Assembly (NCBI RefSeq): GCF_900580675.1
Contig: NZ_UTBG01000013.1
Coordinates: forward strand, 1-44,018
Length of the DNA: 44,018 bases
Reading direction: 5' to 3'
Origin: Pseudomonas viridiflava
GTDB lineage: Bacteria > Pseudomonadota > Gammaproteobacteria > Pseudomonadales > Pseudomonadaceae
The notes beneath the pieces are model-generated. The model was not told the origin of the DNA and did no database searches. It saw nothing but the letters and a program-made list of their open reading frames with translations. Both the position numbers and the translations under genes were made by a program. Below are positions 32,342 to 40,666 of the stretch, piece by piece; the first letter of the stretch is position 1; every line of letters begins with the position of its first letter.

Positions 32342-32428
32342 TGTGGGAGCTGGCTTGCCTGCGATGCAGACACCTCGGATCTTGAGTGGCACCGAGTTGA
32401 TGCTATCGCAGACAAGCCAGCTCCCACA
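32342..32428. repeat. REPIN (GTGGGAGCTGGCTTG family)
   Basis: TGTGGGAGCTGGCTTGCCTG at the left end is inverted as CAGACAAGCCAGCTCCCACA at the right end, with about 47 bp between. It lies between the convergent mntP and alcohol dehydrogenase genes. It belongs to a different REP subfamily from the 93-bp copies at 4745 and 10328. Confidence 0.85.
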
Positions 32429-32462
32429 GGGAACAGTGCCCACATTCAGACACAAGCAACCC

Positions 32463-33530
32463 TCAAGCCGCATGGCTTTCCTTCTTCAAGCTGTCCATAT
32501 CGATCACAAACCGATACTTCACATCGCCCTTGAGCATCCGCTCGTACGCCTCGTTGATATCCTGGATATCAATCATCTCTACATCCGAGACAATCCCGTG
32601 CTTGGCGCAAAAGTCGAGCATGTCCTGGGTTTCCTGGATGCCGCCGATCAGCGAGCCGGCCAGGCTGCGACGCTTGAAGATCAGGCCGAAGACCGCGGGC
32701 GATGGGTGCGGGCTGTCCGGGGCGCCGACCAGGGTCATGGTGCCGTCGCGCTTGAGCAGGTTGAGGAACACGTCAAGGTTATGCGGCGCGGCGACGGTGT
32801 TGAGGATGAAGTCCAGGCTGTTGGCAACCTTGGCCATTTCGTCGGCATTTTTCGACACCACCACCTGATCGGCGCCCAGGCGCAGGCCGTCTTCGCGCTT
32901 GTTCGGTGAGGTGGTGAACAGCGTGACGTGTGCGCCCATCGCATGGGCAATCTTCACCGCCATGTGGCCAAGGCCACCCAGGCCAACCACGCCGACTTTC
33001 TTGCCGGGGCCGACCTTCCAGTGATGCAACGGCGAATAGGTGGTAATGCCCGCGCACAGCAGAGGCGCCACGGCGGCCAAATTAGAGTCGTCGTGGGAGA
33101 TGCGCAGTACGAACTTCTCCTTGACCACGATGCTGTCGGAGTAGCCGCCATAGGTGTTTTCACCACCGAACACCGGGCCGTTGTAGGTGCCGGTAAAGCC
33201 GCTCTCGCAGTATTGCTCCTCGCCCTCGGCGCAGGAGGCGCAGTGCTGGCAGCTGTCGACCATGCAGCCGACGCCGGCCAGGTCACCCACCTTGAATTTT
33301 TTTACGTTGCCGCCCACCGCTGTCACGCGGCCGACGATTTCGTGGCCGGGCACCGAGGGATACAGCGTGTTGTGCCATTCGTTGCGCGCGGTGTGCAGGT
33401 CGGAGTGGCACACGCCGCAGTAGAGGATATCGATCTGTACGTCGTCAGCCCCTGGCGCGCGGCGCTCGAAGGTAAAGGGCTTGAGGGCATCCTTGGCGTT
33501 CTGGGCGGCGTAGCTGTAAGTCTTGGCCAT
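32463..33530 (-). CDS. Zinc-dependent NAD(P) alcohol dehydrogenase, YahK/cinnamyl-alcohol type
   Basis: A 355-aa MDR enzyme. Catalytic zinc ligands are in CGVCHSDLH and PGHEIVG, and four structural-zinc cysteines in the CMVDSCQHCASCAEGEEQYC region. The dinucleotide motif is VGVVGLGGLGHMAVKIA. It most resembles YahK, a broad NADPH-dependent aldehyde reductase. The ATG at 33530 follows AGGTGA; the same frame stays open upstream antisense to the next gene and that part is rejected. It is divergent from the VOC gene at 33672. Confidence 0.92.
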   Translation of the reverse strand: MAKTYSYAAQNAKDALKPFTFERRAPGADDVQIDILYCGVCHSDLHTARNEWHNTLYPSVPGHEIVGRVTAVGGNVKKFKVGDLAGVGCMVDSCQHCASCAEGEEQYCESGFTGTYNGPVFGGENTYGGYSDSIVVKEKFVLRISHDDSNLAAVAPLLCAGITTYSPLHHWKVGPGKKVGVVGLGGLGHMAVKIAHAMGAHVTLFTTSPNKREDGLRLGADQVVVSKNADEMAKVANSLDFILNTVAAPHNLDVFLNLLKRDGTMTLVGAPDSPHPSPAVFGLIFKRRSLAGSLIGGIQETQDMLDFCAKHGIVSDVEMIDIQDINEAYERMLKGDVKYRFVIDMDSLKKESHAA

Positions 33531-33671
33531 TTCGTTCACCTGTGTGATCTGACGGGTAGAGGTCTGTGGACCAGCATAGACGCTGAACCGTTCAACCGAG
33601 CACGTCCGTACAATCCGCTGCGTTGTGCTCACCCTAAGCTCCGGGCTTTCTAAAAGCGCTGGAGAGTGGGC

Positions 33672-34568
33672 ATGTGTAGAAAAGTGAAAACGGTAACCCT
33701 GGCCTTCACGCTGCTGGCCGCGGCCATCACCGGCAACGCCTTTGCCGCAACGCCGGCGGTGGCCGTGGCAGCGCAATACGACACCAGCCACGTGTATGTC
33801 GCCCCGGCTGAGGTGGACCGTTTTGCCACGAGTTTCCTGGCCACCTTCGGCGGCAAAAGTACCGCCCAGGTCGTGGTCAACGTGCTGCCGGTGCCGAGCA
33901 GCACCACGTCGCAACTGCTGCAGACACCGGTCGGCACCGTGTCGCTGTTCGGCTTCACCACGCCAATTCCCCATCCCTTCGGCCAGGAACGCAATGGCTA
34001 CCTGGTCACGGACATGGACGTCGCCCTCAAGGCTGCGCGCGAGAACGGCGCGGCAGTGATCGTCAGCGATTTTCCCGACCCGATCGGGCGCGACGCCGTG
34101 GTCCAGTGGCCGGGCGGCGTGAACATGCAACTCTACTGGCACACCAAGACCCCGAACTATGCTGCCTTCCAGAGCGTGCCGGAAAACCGCGTGTACCTCA
34201 GCGCCGAGCGCGCCGACGCGTTCATCAAGGCATTCGTGGGGTTCTCCCATGGCAAAGTCCTGGCCGACGACACGCACGCCCCCGGCGTCGATGTGGGCCA
34301 GGCCGGCAACACCTATCGCCGCGTCGATATCGAGTCGCCGTTCGGGCGCATGGCGGTGCTGGTCACCAACGGCCAACTGCCCTACCCCTTCGGCCATGAA
34401 ACCACCGGCTATCAGGTGGCTGACCTCGCGGCCACATTGGGCAAGGCCACCGGGTCCGGCGCCAGGGTCGTGGTGCCGGCGTTTGCCAGCAAAGGCCGAC
34501 GCAGTGCATTGGTCGAATTCCCTGGCGGTTACGTCGCGGAAATTCATCAGCTCAACGCGGCAAAATGA
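33672..34568 (+). CDS. Exported glyoxalase/VOC-like protein with internal duplication
   Basis: A 298-aa protein with a signal peptide (about residues 1-25, cut after NAFA). The mature part is two related halves: PFG at 102-104 and 239-241, GY at 109-110 and 246-247, and PGG at 147-149 and 284-286 all repeat at an exact 137-residue offset, and HVYVA (40-44) resembles RVYLS (173-177). The pattern fits paired vicinal-oxygen-chelate (glyoxalase-like) modules. No metal set is obvious. GGAG lies 7 bases before the ATG at 33672. Its stop overlaps the next gene by 4 bp, so they are translated together. Confidence 0.78.
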   Translation: MCRKVKTVTLAFTLLAAAITGNAFAATPAVAVAAQYDTSHVYVAPAEVDRFATSFLATFGGKSTAQVVVNVLPVPSSTTSQLLQTPVGTVSLFGFTTPIPHPFGQERNGYLVTDMDVALKAARENGAAVIVSDFPDPIGRDAVVQWPGGVNMQLYWHTKTPNYAAFQSVPENRVYLSAERADAFIKAFVGFSHGKVLADDTHAPGVDVGQAGNTYRRVDIESPFGRMAVLVTNGQLPYPFGHETTGYQVADLAATLGKATGSGARVVVPAFASKGRRSALVEFPGGYVAEIHQLNAAK

Positions 34569-35956
34569 AGCGCCATACAGGCTGGAGCCTGGCCGTGCTG
34601 TGGCCGCTGCTGATCGGCAATGCGCATGCCGACGAGCAACCGACACGCCCGGCCATCAAGGCCAATCGCTGGCAGGAAGACTGGTCCGTACTCCAGGACC
34701 CGGCGCTGCGTACACAGCCGCTGGACAGCCTGAAGTACATCCCAATGTCGAGTGCCAACCCGTTCACCTATCTGTCGCTGGGGGCGACATTGCGTGAGCG
34801 CTTCGAGATGAACGACGCCAGCGGTTTCGGCATCAAGAACGTCGCGCGTGATCGCTACCTGATCCAGCGTTTCCAGGTGCACGCCGACCTGCACTTGAAC
34901 CAGAACTGGCGGGTATTTACCCAACTGGAAGACGTGCGCGCCTACGACAAGACCACCGTCGGCGGCGCCGACCAGAACCGTGTCGACCTGCGCCTGGCCT
35001 TCGCCGAGTACGTCAACACTTCCAGCAGCGGCACACTCAAGGCGCGCGTCGGGCGCCAGGATTTTGCCTTCGACTTGCAGCGGTTTATCTCGTCGCGGGA
35101 CGGCCCGAATGTGCGGCAATCCTTTGATGCGCTCTGGGCCGACTGGGAAACGCCGAACTGGCGCTTTATCGGGATTGCCAGCCAGCCGGTGCAGTACGAG
35201 GACGGGCGGCATTTCGATGACAAATCCAACCGCGACGCGCGCTTTCACATGGCGCGGGTCGAGCGCCTGGTGGGCGGCAGCAACGAGCTGTCCGCCTATT
35301 ACGGCGTGTATGAGCGCCGCGCCGCGCACTACCTCGATGCCGACGGCGACGAGACCCGCCACCTGCTCGACGCGCGCCTGGGCGGCGCGGCCATGGGCTT
35401 CGACTGGGACCTTGAAGCCATGCTGCAAAAAGGTTCGGTGGGCGCCAAGGATATTCGCGCCTGGGCCGGCGGCAGCCGCACCGGCTACACCTTCGACAGC
35501 CTGGCCTGGAAGCCGCGCATCGGCCTGCAACTGGATATCGCCTCGGGCGACCGCAAGGCCGGCGACGGCACAGTCGGCACGTTCAACCCGCTGTTCCCGA
35601 ATGGCTATTACTTCTCCCTGGCGGGCTATACCGGCTACAGCAACCTGATTCACGTCAAGCCGTCGATCACTGTCAAACCGATCGACAAGCTCAGCGTACA
35701 AACCGCGATCGGCCTGCTATGGCGGCAAACCACCCGCGATGCGGTCTACACCCAGCCCAACCTGCCGGTCGCCGGAACCGCCGGCCAGGGTGACCGCTGG
35801 ACCGGCGCCTACGCGCAACTGCGCACCGACTACACCTTCACACCCAACCTCACGGGCGCGGTCGAAGCCGTGCACTACGCTGTCGGCCAGACCTTGCGGG
35901 ATGCGGGTGGGGATGACAGCAATTACCTGGGGGTCGAACTCAAATTCAGTTGGTAG
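34565..35956 (+). CDS. Alginate-export (AlgE-like) family outer membrane beta-barrel
   Basis: A 463-aa exported protein. The signal peptide ends after AHA near residue 22. The mature part has TLRERFEMNDASGFGIKNVA, DRYLIQRFQVHADLHLNQNW and RVGRQDFAFDLQRFISSRDG, typical of the alginate-export domain family, and ends in GVELKFSW with the terminal aromatic of outer membrane barrels. Most family members outside alginate clusters are porins of unknown specificity. It is translationally coupled (ATGA) to the exported VOC-like gene, suggesting a common substrate. Confidence 0.87.
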   Translation: MKRHTGWSLAVLWPLLIGNAHADEQPTRPAIKANRWQEDWSVLQDPALRTQPLDSLKYIPMSSANPFTYLSLGATLRERFEMNDASGFGIKNVARDRYLIQRFQVHADLHLNQNWRVFTQLEDVRAYDKTTVGGADQNRVDLRLAFAEYVNTSSSGTLKARVGRQDFAFDLQRFISSRDGPNVRQSFDALWADWETPNWRFIGIASQPVQYEDGRHFDDKSNRDARFHMARVERLVGGSNELSAYYGVYERRAAHYLDADGDETRHLLDARLGGAAMGFDWDLEAMLQKGSVGAKDIRAWAGGSRTGYTFDSLAWKPRIGLQLDIASGDRKAGDGTVGTFNPLFPNGYYFSLAGYTGYSNLIHVKPSITVKPIDKLSVQTAIGLLWRQTTRDAVYTQPNLPVAGTAGQGDRWTGAYAQLRTDYTFTPNLTGAVEAVHYAVGQTLRDAGGDDSNYLGVELKFSW

Positions 35957-36046
35957 GCGCAAGCAAGCACACCCGTACAAGCCCTTCGCCCGGTTTACGG
36001 CAATAGTGAGCCGGAGTATTTCAGCCCCTCGACCAGGAGTTTTTGC

Positions 36047-36865
36047 ATGAGCACATTCGTTGCTAAAGACGGCACCCAGATCTACTTCAAGGACTGGGGC
36101 AGCGGTAAACCCGTGCTATTCAGCCATGGTTGGCCGCTGGATGCCGACATGTGGGAATACCAGATGGAATACCTGAGCAGCCGTGGCTTTCGCACCATCG
36201 CGTTTGACCGCCGTGGCTTTGGCCGGTCAGACCAACCCTGGACCGGCAACGACTACGACACCTTTGCCGACGACATCGCGCAGTTGATCGAACACCTGGA
36301 CCTCAAGGACGTGACCCTGGTGGGCTTCTCCATGGGCGGCGGCGACGTCGCGCGCTACATCGCCCGCCACGGCAGTGCGCGGGTTGCCGGCCTGGTGTTG
36401 CTGGGCGCGGTAACGCCGCTGTTCGGCCAGAAACCGGATTACCCGCAAGGCGTGCCGACCCCTGTGTTCGACGGCATCAAGGCAGGGCTGCTCAAGGACC
36501 GTGCGCAGTTCATCTCAGACTTCAACACCCCGTTCTTCGGCATCAACAAAGGCCAGACCGTTTCCGAAGGCGTGCTGACCCAGACCCTGCAGATCGCCAT
36601 GCTCGCTTCGCTCAAGGCAACCGTGGACTGCGTCACGGCGTTCTCCGAAACCGACTTCCGCCCGGACATGGCCAGGATCGACGTGCCAACCCTGGTGATC
36701 CATGGCGATGGCGACCAGATCGTGCCGTTCGAAACCACCGGTAAAGCCGCGGCCGAAATGATCAAGGGCGCCGAGCTGAAAGTGTACAAGGATGCACCGC
36801 ACGGGTTCGCGGTCACCCATGCCCAGCAGTTGAACGAAGACTTGCTGGCATTCCTGAACCGCTGA
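36047..36865 (+). CDS. Arylesterase / cofactor-free perhydrolase, PFE-like
   Basis: A 272-aa alpha/beta hydrolase nearly matching, as I remember it, the P. fluorescens aryl esterase PFE, formerly called a bromoperoxidase. The triad is Ser95 (GFSMGGG), Asp223 (GDGDQIVP) and His252 (DAPHGF). Next to Trp29 in SHGWP is Pro30, where PFE has leucine (Leu29 without the initiator Met). In PFE, that Leu-to-Pro change is known to raise perhydrolysis, the making of peracids from acids and H2O2. The gene stands alone, with a strong terminator following. Confidence 0.93.
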   Translation: MSTFVAKDGTQIYFKDWGSGKPVLFSHGWPLDADMWEYQMEYLSSRGFRTIAFDRRGFGRSDQPWTGNDYDTFADDIAQLIEHLDLKDVTLVGFSMGGGDVARYIARHGSARVAGLVLLGAVTPLFGQKPDYPQGVPTPVFDGIKAGLLKDRAQFISDFNTPFFGINKGQTVSEGVLTQTLQIAMLASLKATVDCVTAFSETDFRPDMARIDVPTLVIHGDGDQIVPFETTGKAAAEMIKGAELKVYKDAPHGFAVTHAQQLNEDLLAFLNR

Positions 36866-36883
36866 AACACCCTCTCCTTGTTT

Positions 36884-36908
36884 GGCCGGGCTTGCCCGGC
36901 CTTTTTTT
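36884..36908. terminator. Intrinsic terminator of the PFE-like esterase gene
   Basis: GGCCGGGC (36884-36891) and GCCCGGCC (36894-36901) form an 8-bp GC stem with a 2-base centre, followed by seven T's (36902-36908). It lies 19 bp after the esterase stop, before the convergent DoxX gene. Confidence 0.92.
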
Positions 36909-36910
36909 AT

Positions 36911-37297
36911 TCAGGCAAACCGCTGGCTCAAGGCAAAACGCCCCGGCCCTGCGATCAGGATGCTGGTGAAAATGATCAACAGCAGCCAGCCGAACTGCCC
37001 TTCGAACACCGTCCACTCCGGGTGCACCACCAGCATCGCGATCAACAGCACCGCCAAAATCGGCAGGCACGCCAGGCGCACCAGCACCCCGGCGAGGATC
37101 AGCAACGGGCAGAGCACTTCGGCGAAAATCGCCAACAGCAGCGTCACCTGCGCGCCGAGGTGAAACGGATCCTCGATCAGCTTGAGTTGTTCGCTGTAGT
37201 TGAGCAGTTTCGGCAAGCCGTGCACCCACAGCAAAAACAACGCCCCGCTGACCCGCAGAAACAACAGCCCCAGCGCTTGATTTCTTGATTCGTTCAT
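36911..37297 (-). CDS. DoxX-family membrane protein
   Basis: A 128-aa protein with four hydrophobic helices (LGLLFLRVSGALFLLWVHG, VTLLLAIFAEVLCPLLILAG, LACLPILAVLLIAMLVV, FGWLLLIIFTSILIAGPG). This is the DoxX layout: short, four-helix, with an E-x-x-CPLLI segment in helix 2. Family members are linked to redox and thiol stress, but no activity can be assigned here. The ATG at 37297 follows an AGG at short spacing. It ends close to the terminator shared with the esterase gene. Confidence 0.83.
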   Translation of the reverse strand: MNESRNQALGLLFLRVSGALFLLWVHGLPKLLNYSEQLKLIEDPFHLGAQVTLLLAIFAEVLCPLLILAGVLVRLACLPILAVLLIAMLVVHPEWTVFEGQFGWLLLIIFTSILIAGPGRFALSQRFA

Positions 37298-37377
37298 AAA
37301 CACCTGCGTCCGTGGAAAATCACCGACGCCGATTGTGGTCGCAGCGCTGCGCGCACGCTTGCAAGCCTGTGCTGACC

Positions 37378-38253
37378 TTACTCCCCCGTGCCGGCAAACC
37401 CCGCGACGATTTCATCGATCACCACCCGCACCCGCGCGGTGTGGCGCAGGTCGGCGTGGGTCACCAGCCACACGTCGTAAGGCAACGGCCGGGTGCGCTC
37501 CGGCCAGAGGCGCACGAGCCCATCCATCTCGCCGGTATGCACCGGGATTTCGCCGATGCCGATACCGGCGGCAATCGAGCGGCGCACCAGCAGGCTGGAA
37601 CTCAGGGACGCCACAATGCGCCCGCGCCCCAGGGGTTCGGCGACCAGGCTCAGGTCTTTCTGGCTTTGCAGGTAGGGTTGGTAGACCACCAGGTCGTGGC
37701 CTTCGAACAGGCTGCCCGGCGTGGGGGTACCGCGTTGCTCGATATAGGCGCGGGAGGCGAACAGGCCGAGGGGCCAGCGGGCGATGCGGCGGGCAATCAG
37801 GTCGGGGTTGTCCGGGCGCGTGTTGCGCACGGCAATGTCGGCTTCGCGCTTGGCCAGGCTGAGGATCTGCGTCGAGGCGTCCAACTGCACGTGCACGTCC
37901 GGGTGCTGGGCGTGCAGGCGGGCGATGGCCGGGATCAGGAAGTCGATGGCCAGCGAATCGGTGGTGGTGACCCGCACGGTGCCGGTCAGGCGGTCGTCCA
38001 GGCCCTGGATCTGGCGCTCCAGATCGAGGGCCGAGCGTTCCATTTTTTCCACCGAGAGCAAGGCGGCTTCGCCGACGGCGGTCAATGCATAGCCCTCGGA
38101 GGTGCGCAGAAACAAGGTCGCGCTCAGCGACTTTTCCAGCGCGTTGACCCGTCGCCCGACCGTGGCCTGGTCCACGCCCAGCACCCGTGCGGCACCGCGC
38201 AGTGTCGACTCGCGGCAGACCGCCAGGAATACCCGTGCGTCGTCCCAATTCAT
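37378..38253 (-). CDS. LysR-family transcriptional regulator
   Basis: A 291-aa LysR-type regulator. HTH: VFLAVCRESTLRGAARVLGV, DQATVGRRVNALEKSLSATL, FLRTSEGYALTAVGEA. The effector domain begins GTVRVTTTDSLAIDFLIPAI. It is divergent from the MFS transporter gene at 38366 (112 bp), so the transporter and quinone oxidoreductase are its likely targets. The spacer contains repeated ATGCATATATGCAT-like AT-rich steps around 38269-38281, which may be part of its site. Confidence 0.88.
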   Translation of the reverse strand: MNWDDARVFLAVCRESTLRGAARVLGVDQATVGRRVNALEKSLSATLFLRTSEGYALTAVGEAALLSVEKMERSALDLERQIQGLDDRLTGTVRVTTTDSLAIDFLIPAIARLHAQHPDVHVQLDASTQILSLAKREADIAVRNTRPDNPDLIARRIARWPLGLFASRAYIEQRGTPTPGSLFEGHDLVVYQPYLQSQKDLSLVAEPLGRGRIVASLSSSLLVRRSIAAGIGIGEIPVHTGEMDGLVRLWPERTRPLPYDVWLVTHADLRHTARVRVVIDEIVAGFAGTGE

Positions 38254-38365
38254 GCCCGCTCCTTGTGATGCATATATGCATCGTCATGACGTGTAATCGC
38301 TGCATTATTGCATTCATCAATCTCGCTATGCTGGCCGCCAGAGAAGAATACCCAGGACAGCCCTC

Positions 38366-39598
38366 ATGCTCGACACTCAATCCCCTCCCCGCGCAGCGAT
38401 CTGGCTGCCGATCTTCGCCGGCCTCTGTGCCAGCCTGGTCAGCATCGGCCTGGCGCGCTTTGCCTATACGCCATTGATTCCGAGCCTGATCCAGGCGCAG
38501 TGGTTTTCCGCCAACGACGTGGTGTACCTCGGCGCCGCCAACCTGGTGGGCTACCTGATCGGCGCACTGATCGGTCGGCCGATCGCCCAGCGCACCTCCA
38601 ACAAAACCGCACTGCGCATCATGATGGTCGCGGTGACCCTGGCGTTTTTCGCCTGTGGGTTCCCGCTGTCGGTGGTGTGGTTCTTCGCCTGGCGCCTGCT
38701 GTCGGGAATCGCCGGTGGCGCGATCATGGTGCTGGTGGCCGGGACCGTGCTGCCCCATGTCCCGGCAGCCCGGCGTGGCTTGGCCAGTGGTGCGATCTTT
38801 CTGGGTATCGGCCTGGGCATCGCCGCCTCCGGCACGCTGGTGCCGCCGCTGTTGAGCCTGGGGCTGCAGCAAACCTGGTTCGGCCTGGGTCTGTTGGCGT
38901 TGGTACTGACCGCTGCCAGCTGGTTCGCCTGGCCCGGCGGCACGGTGCACGAGGCGGCTAAGCCATCGGGCACGCCTGCCCCGACGCCCTCCGGTGTGTA
39001 CCTGTTGTTCGCGCAGTACGCCTTTATGGCGGCGGGCCTGGTGCCGGCCATGGTGTTTCTGGTGGATTACGTGGCGCGCGGGCTGGGTGACGGCGCGCAC
39101 ATCGGCGCGATGATCTGGGTGATGTACGGCCTGGGCGCGATTGTGGGGCCGGTCACCTATGGCTTCCTGGCCGATAAACTCGGCGCGCGTTCAAGCATCC
39201 GGCTGGTACTGGTTGTGCAAGCGGTTGCCGTCGGCCTGCTGCCGTTTACCGGCTCGTTTACCGCACTCGCCGTGCTGGCGGTGATACTCGGCTCGTTCCC
39301 ACCGGGCATCGTGCCCCTGGCATTGGCGCGGGTGCATGAATTACTGCCTGACCACCATCAGCAACAAGTCGCCTGGAGTCGCGCCACGGTTTCCTTCGCC
39401 ACCTTCCAGGCGTTGTCCGGCTTTGCCTATTCGGCGCTGTTCAACAGCAGCGGCGGCCACCATGCACTGCTGTTCATGCTCGCCGCCGGCGCAATAGTGG
39501 TCGCGCTGTTGCTGGAGCTGGGCATGATTGCGCTGAACCGCCGACCTCTCACTACGGTCCCAACCCATACGCTCATCGCTGCAGGAAATCTCAAATGA
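38366..39598 (+). CDS. MFS transporter, YbfB/YjiJ family
   Basis: A 410-aa protein with 12 predicted helices in two halves. The opening WLPIFAGLCASLVSIGLARF and AYTPLIPSLIQAQWF, and the GRPIAQRTSNKTALR loop after helix 2, are typical of the YbfB/YjiJ group of the major facilitator superfamily. The substrate is unknown. The stop overlaps the start of the quinone oxidoreductase gene by 4 bp (ATGA), so the two are translated together and divergently from the LysR gene. Confidence 0.88.
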   Translation: MLDTQSPPRAAIWLPIFAGLCASLVSIGLARFAYTPLIPSLIQAQWFSANDVVYLGAANLVGYLIGALIGRPIAQRTSNKTALRIMMVAVTLAFFACGFPLSVVWFFAWRLLSGIAGGAIMVLVAGTVLPHVPAARRGLASGAIFLGIGLGIAASGTLVPPLLSLGLQQTWFGLGLLALVLTAASWFAWPGGTVHEAAKPSGTPAPTPSGVYLLFAQYAFMAAGLVPAMVFLVDYVARGLGDGAHIGAMIWVMYGLGAIVGPVTYGFLADKLGARSSIRLVLVVQAVAVGLLPFTGSFTALAVLAVILGSFPPGIVPLALARVHELLPDHHQQQVAWSRATVSFATFQALSGFAYSALFNSSGGHHALLFMLAAGAIVVALLLELGMIALNRRPLTTVPTHTLIAAGNLK

Positions 39599-40593
39599 CC
39601 CTTCCAAAAGAAATGACCCTGATCGAAATCACCACCCCCGGTGGCCCCGAAGTGCTGCAACCACGCCGGGCGGATGTGCCGGTGGCAGGCCCCGGCGAGA
39701 TCCTGATTCGCGTGCATGCCGCCGGGGTCAATCGCCCGGACGCCTTGCAACGCGCCGGCAAGTACCCGATGAAACCCGGCATGAGCCCGATTCCCGGGCT
39801 GGAAGTGGCCGGTGAAGTGGTGGCGCTGGGCAGCGGTGTGAATGAGTACGCCGTGGGTGACAAGGTCTGCGCCCTGACCAATGGCGGCGGCTACGCGCAG
39901 TTTTGCAACGTGCCGGCCAGCCAGGCGCTGTCAATCCCCGAAGGCATGGACTGGATTCAAGCCGCCGCCGTGCCGGAAACCTTCTTCACCGTGTGGGCCA
40001 ACCTGTTCGGCCTAGGCGGTGCACACACAGGCCAACGCGCGTTGATCCACGGCGGCACCAGCGGGATCGGCACCACCGCGCTGATGCTGTGCCGCGAGTT
40101 CGGCATCCAGGCCTTCGCCACCGCCGGCAGCGCTGACAAATGCGCGGCCATTGCCAAACTCGGCGCCGAGCCGATCAACTACCGCGAGCAAGACTTTGCC
40201 GAAGTGATCGCCAAGAAGACCGGCGACAAAGGCGTCAACGTGATCCTCGACATCATGGGCGCCTCGTACTTGAACAATAACCTCAAGGCGCTGGGCATGG
40301 ATGGCCACCTGGTGATGCTGGGTTTCCTGGGCGGCGGCAAGGCGAATGACGTCGATCTGCTGACAATCATGGCCAAGCGCGCGGTCATTACCGGCTCCCT
40401 GTTGCGCGCGCGCACCAAGGAAGAAAAAGCCGCGATTGCCGAGCAACTGCGCGAATACGTATGGCCGGTGCTGGAGGCCGGGCGTTGCCTGCCGATGATC
40501 GACAAGGTGTACGAATACACCGACGCCGCCCAGGCCCATGCACGGATGGAAGGTGGGGATCACATTGGGAAGATTGTGTTGCGGGTGGAGTGA
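39595..40593 (+). CDS. NAD(P)H quinone oxidoreductase, PIG3 type
   Basis: A 332-aa zinc-free MDR protein. GroES part: VHAAGVNRPDALQRAGKYP and SPIPGLEVAGEVVALG. Rossmann part: ALIHGGTSGIGTTALMLCRE, then ILDIMGASYLNNNLKAL. These are the signatures of the PIG3/TP53I3-like quinone oxidoreductases, which reduce quinones with NADPH, often by one electron. It is coupled to the MFS gene by a 4-bp overlap, an arrangement that fits detoxification and export of a quinone-like or electrophilic compound (inference). Confidence 0.9.
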   Translation: MTLPKEMTLIEITTPGGPEVLQPRRADVPVAGPGEILIRVHAAGVNRPDALQRAGKYPMKPGMSPIPGLEVAGEVVALGSGVNEYAVGDKVCALTNGGGYAQFCNVPASQALSIPEGMDWIQAAAVPETFFTVWANLFGLGGAHTGQRALIHGGTSGIGTTALMLCREFGIQAFATAGSADKCAAIAKLGAEPINYREQDFAEVIAKKTGDKGVNVILDIMGASYLNNNLKALGMDGHLVMLGFLGGGKANDVDLLTIMAKRAVITGSLLRARTKEEKAAIAEQLREYVWPVLEAGRCLPMIDKVYEYTDAAQAHARMEGGDHIGKIVLRVE

Positions 40594-40614
40594 ACTGAAG
40601 GCTCGCTGATCAAA

Positions 40615-40642
40615 TGTGGGAGGGGGCAAGCCCCCTCCCACA
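40615..40642. terminator. REP-type perfect hairpin between convergent genes
   Basis: TGTGGGAGGGGGC (40615-40627) and GCCCCCTCCCACA (40630-40642) form a 13-bp perfect stem around AA. It is a single REP palindrome lying between the quinone oxidoreductase and nemA genes, and probably terminates both. Confidence 0.8.
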
Positions 40643-40666
40643 AGGTCCTCTAGATGTTCAAGATGC

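Noticed and set aside
33531..34646. Upstream extension of the alcohol dehydrogenase frame
   Set aside because: It is antisense to the VOC-like gene; the real start with AGGTGA is at 33530.
37412..39100. A 562-codon minus-strand frame spanning the LysR and MFS genes
   Set aside because: It overlaps two well-supported genes in other frames and lacks any family resemblance.
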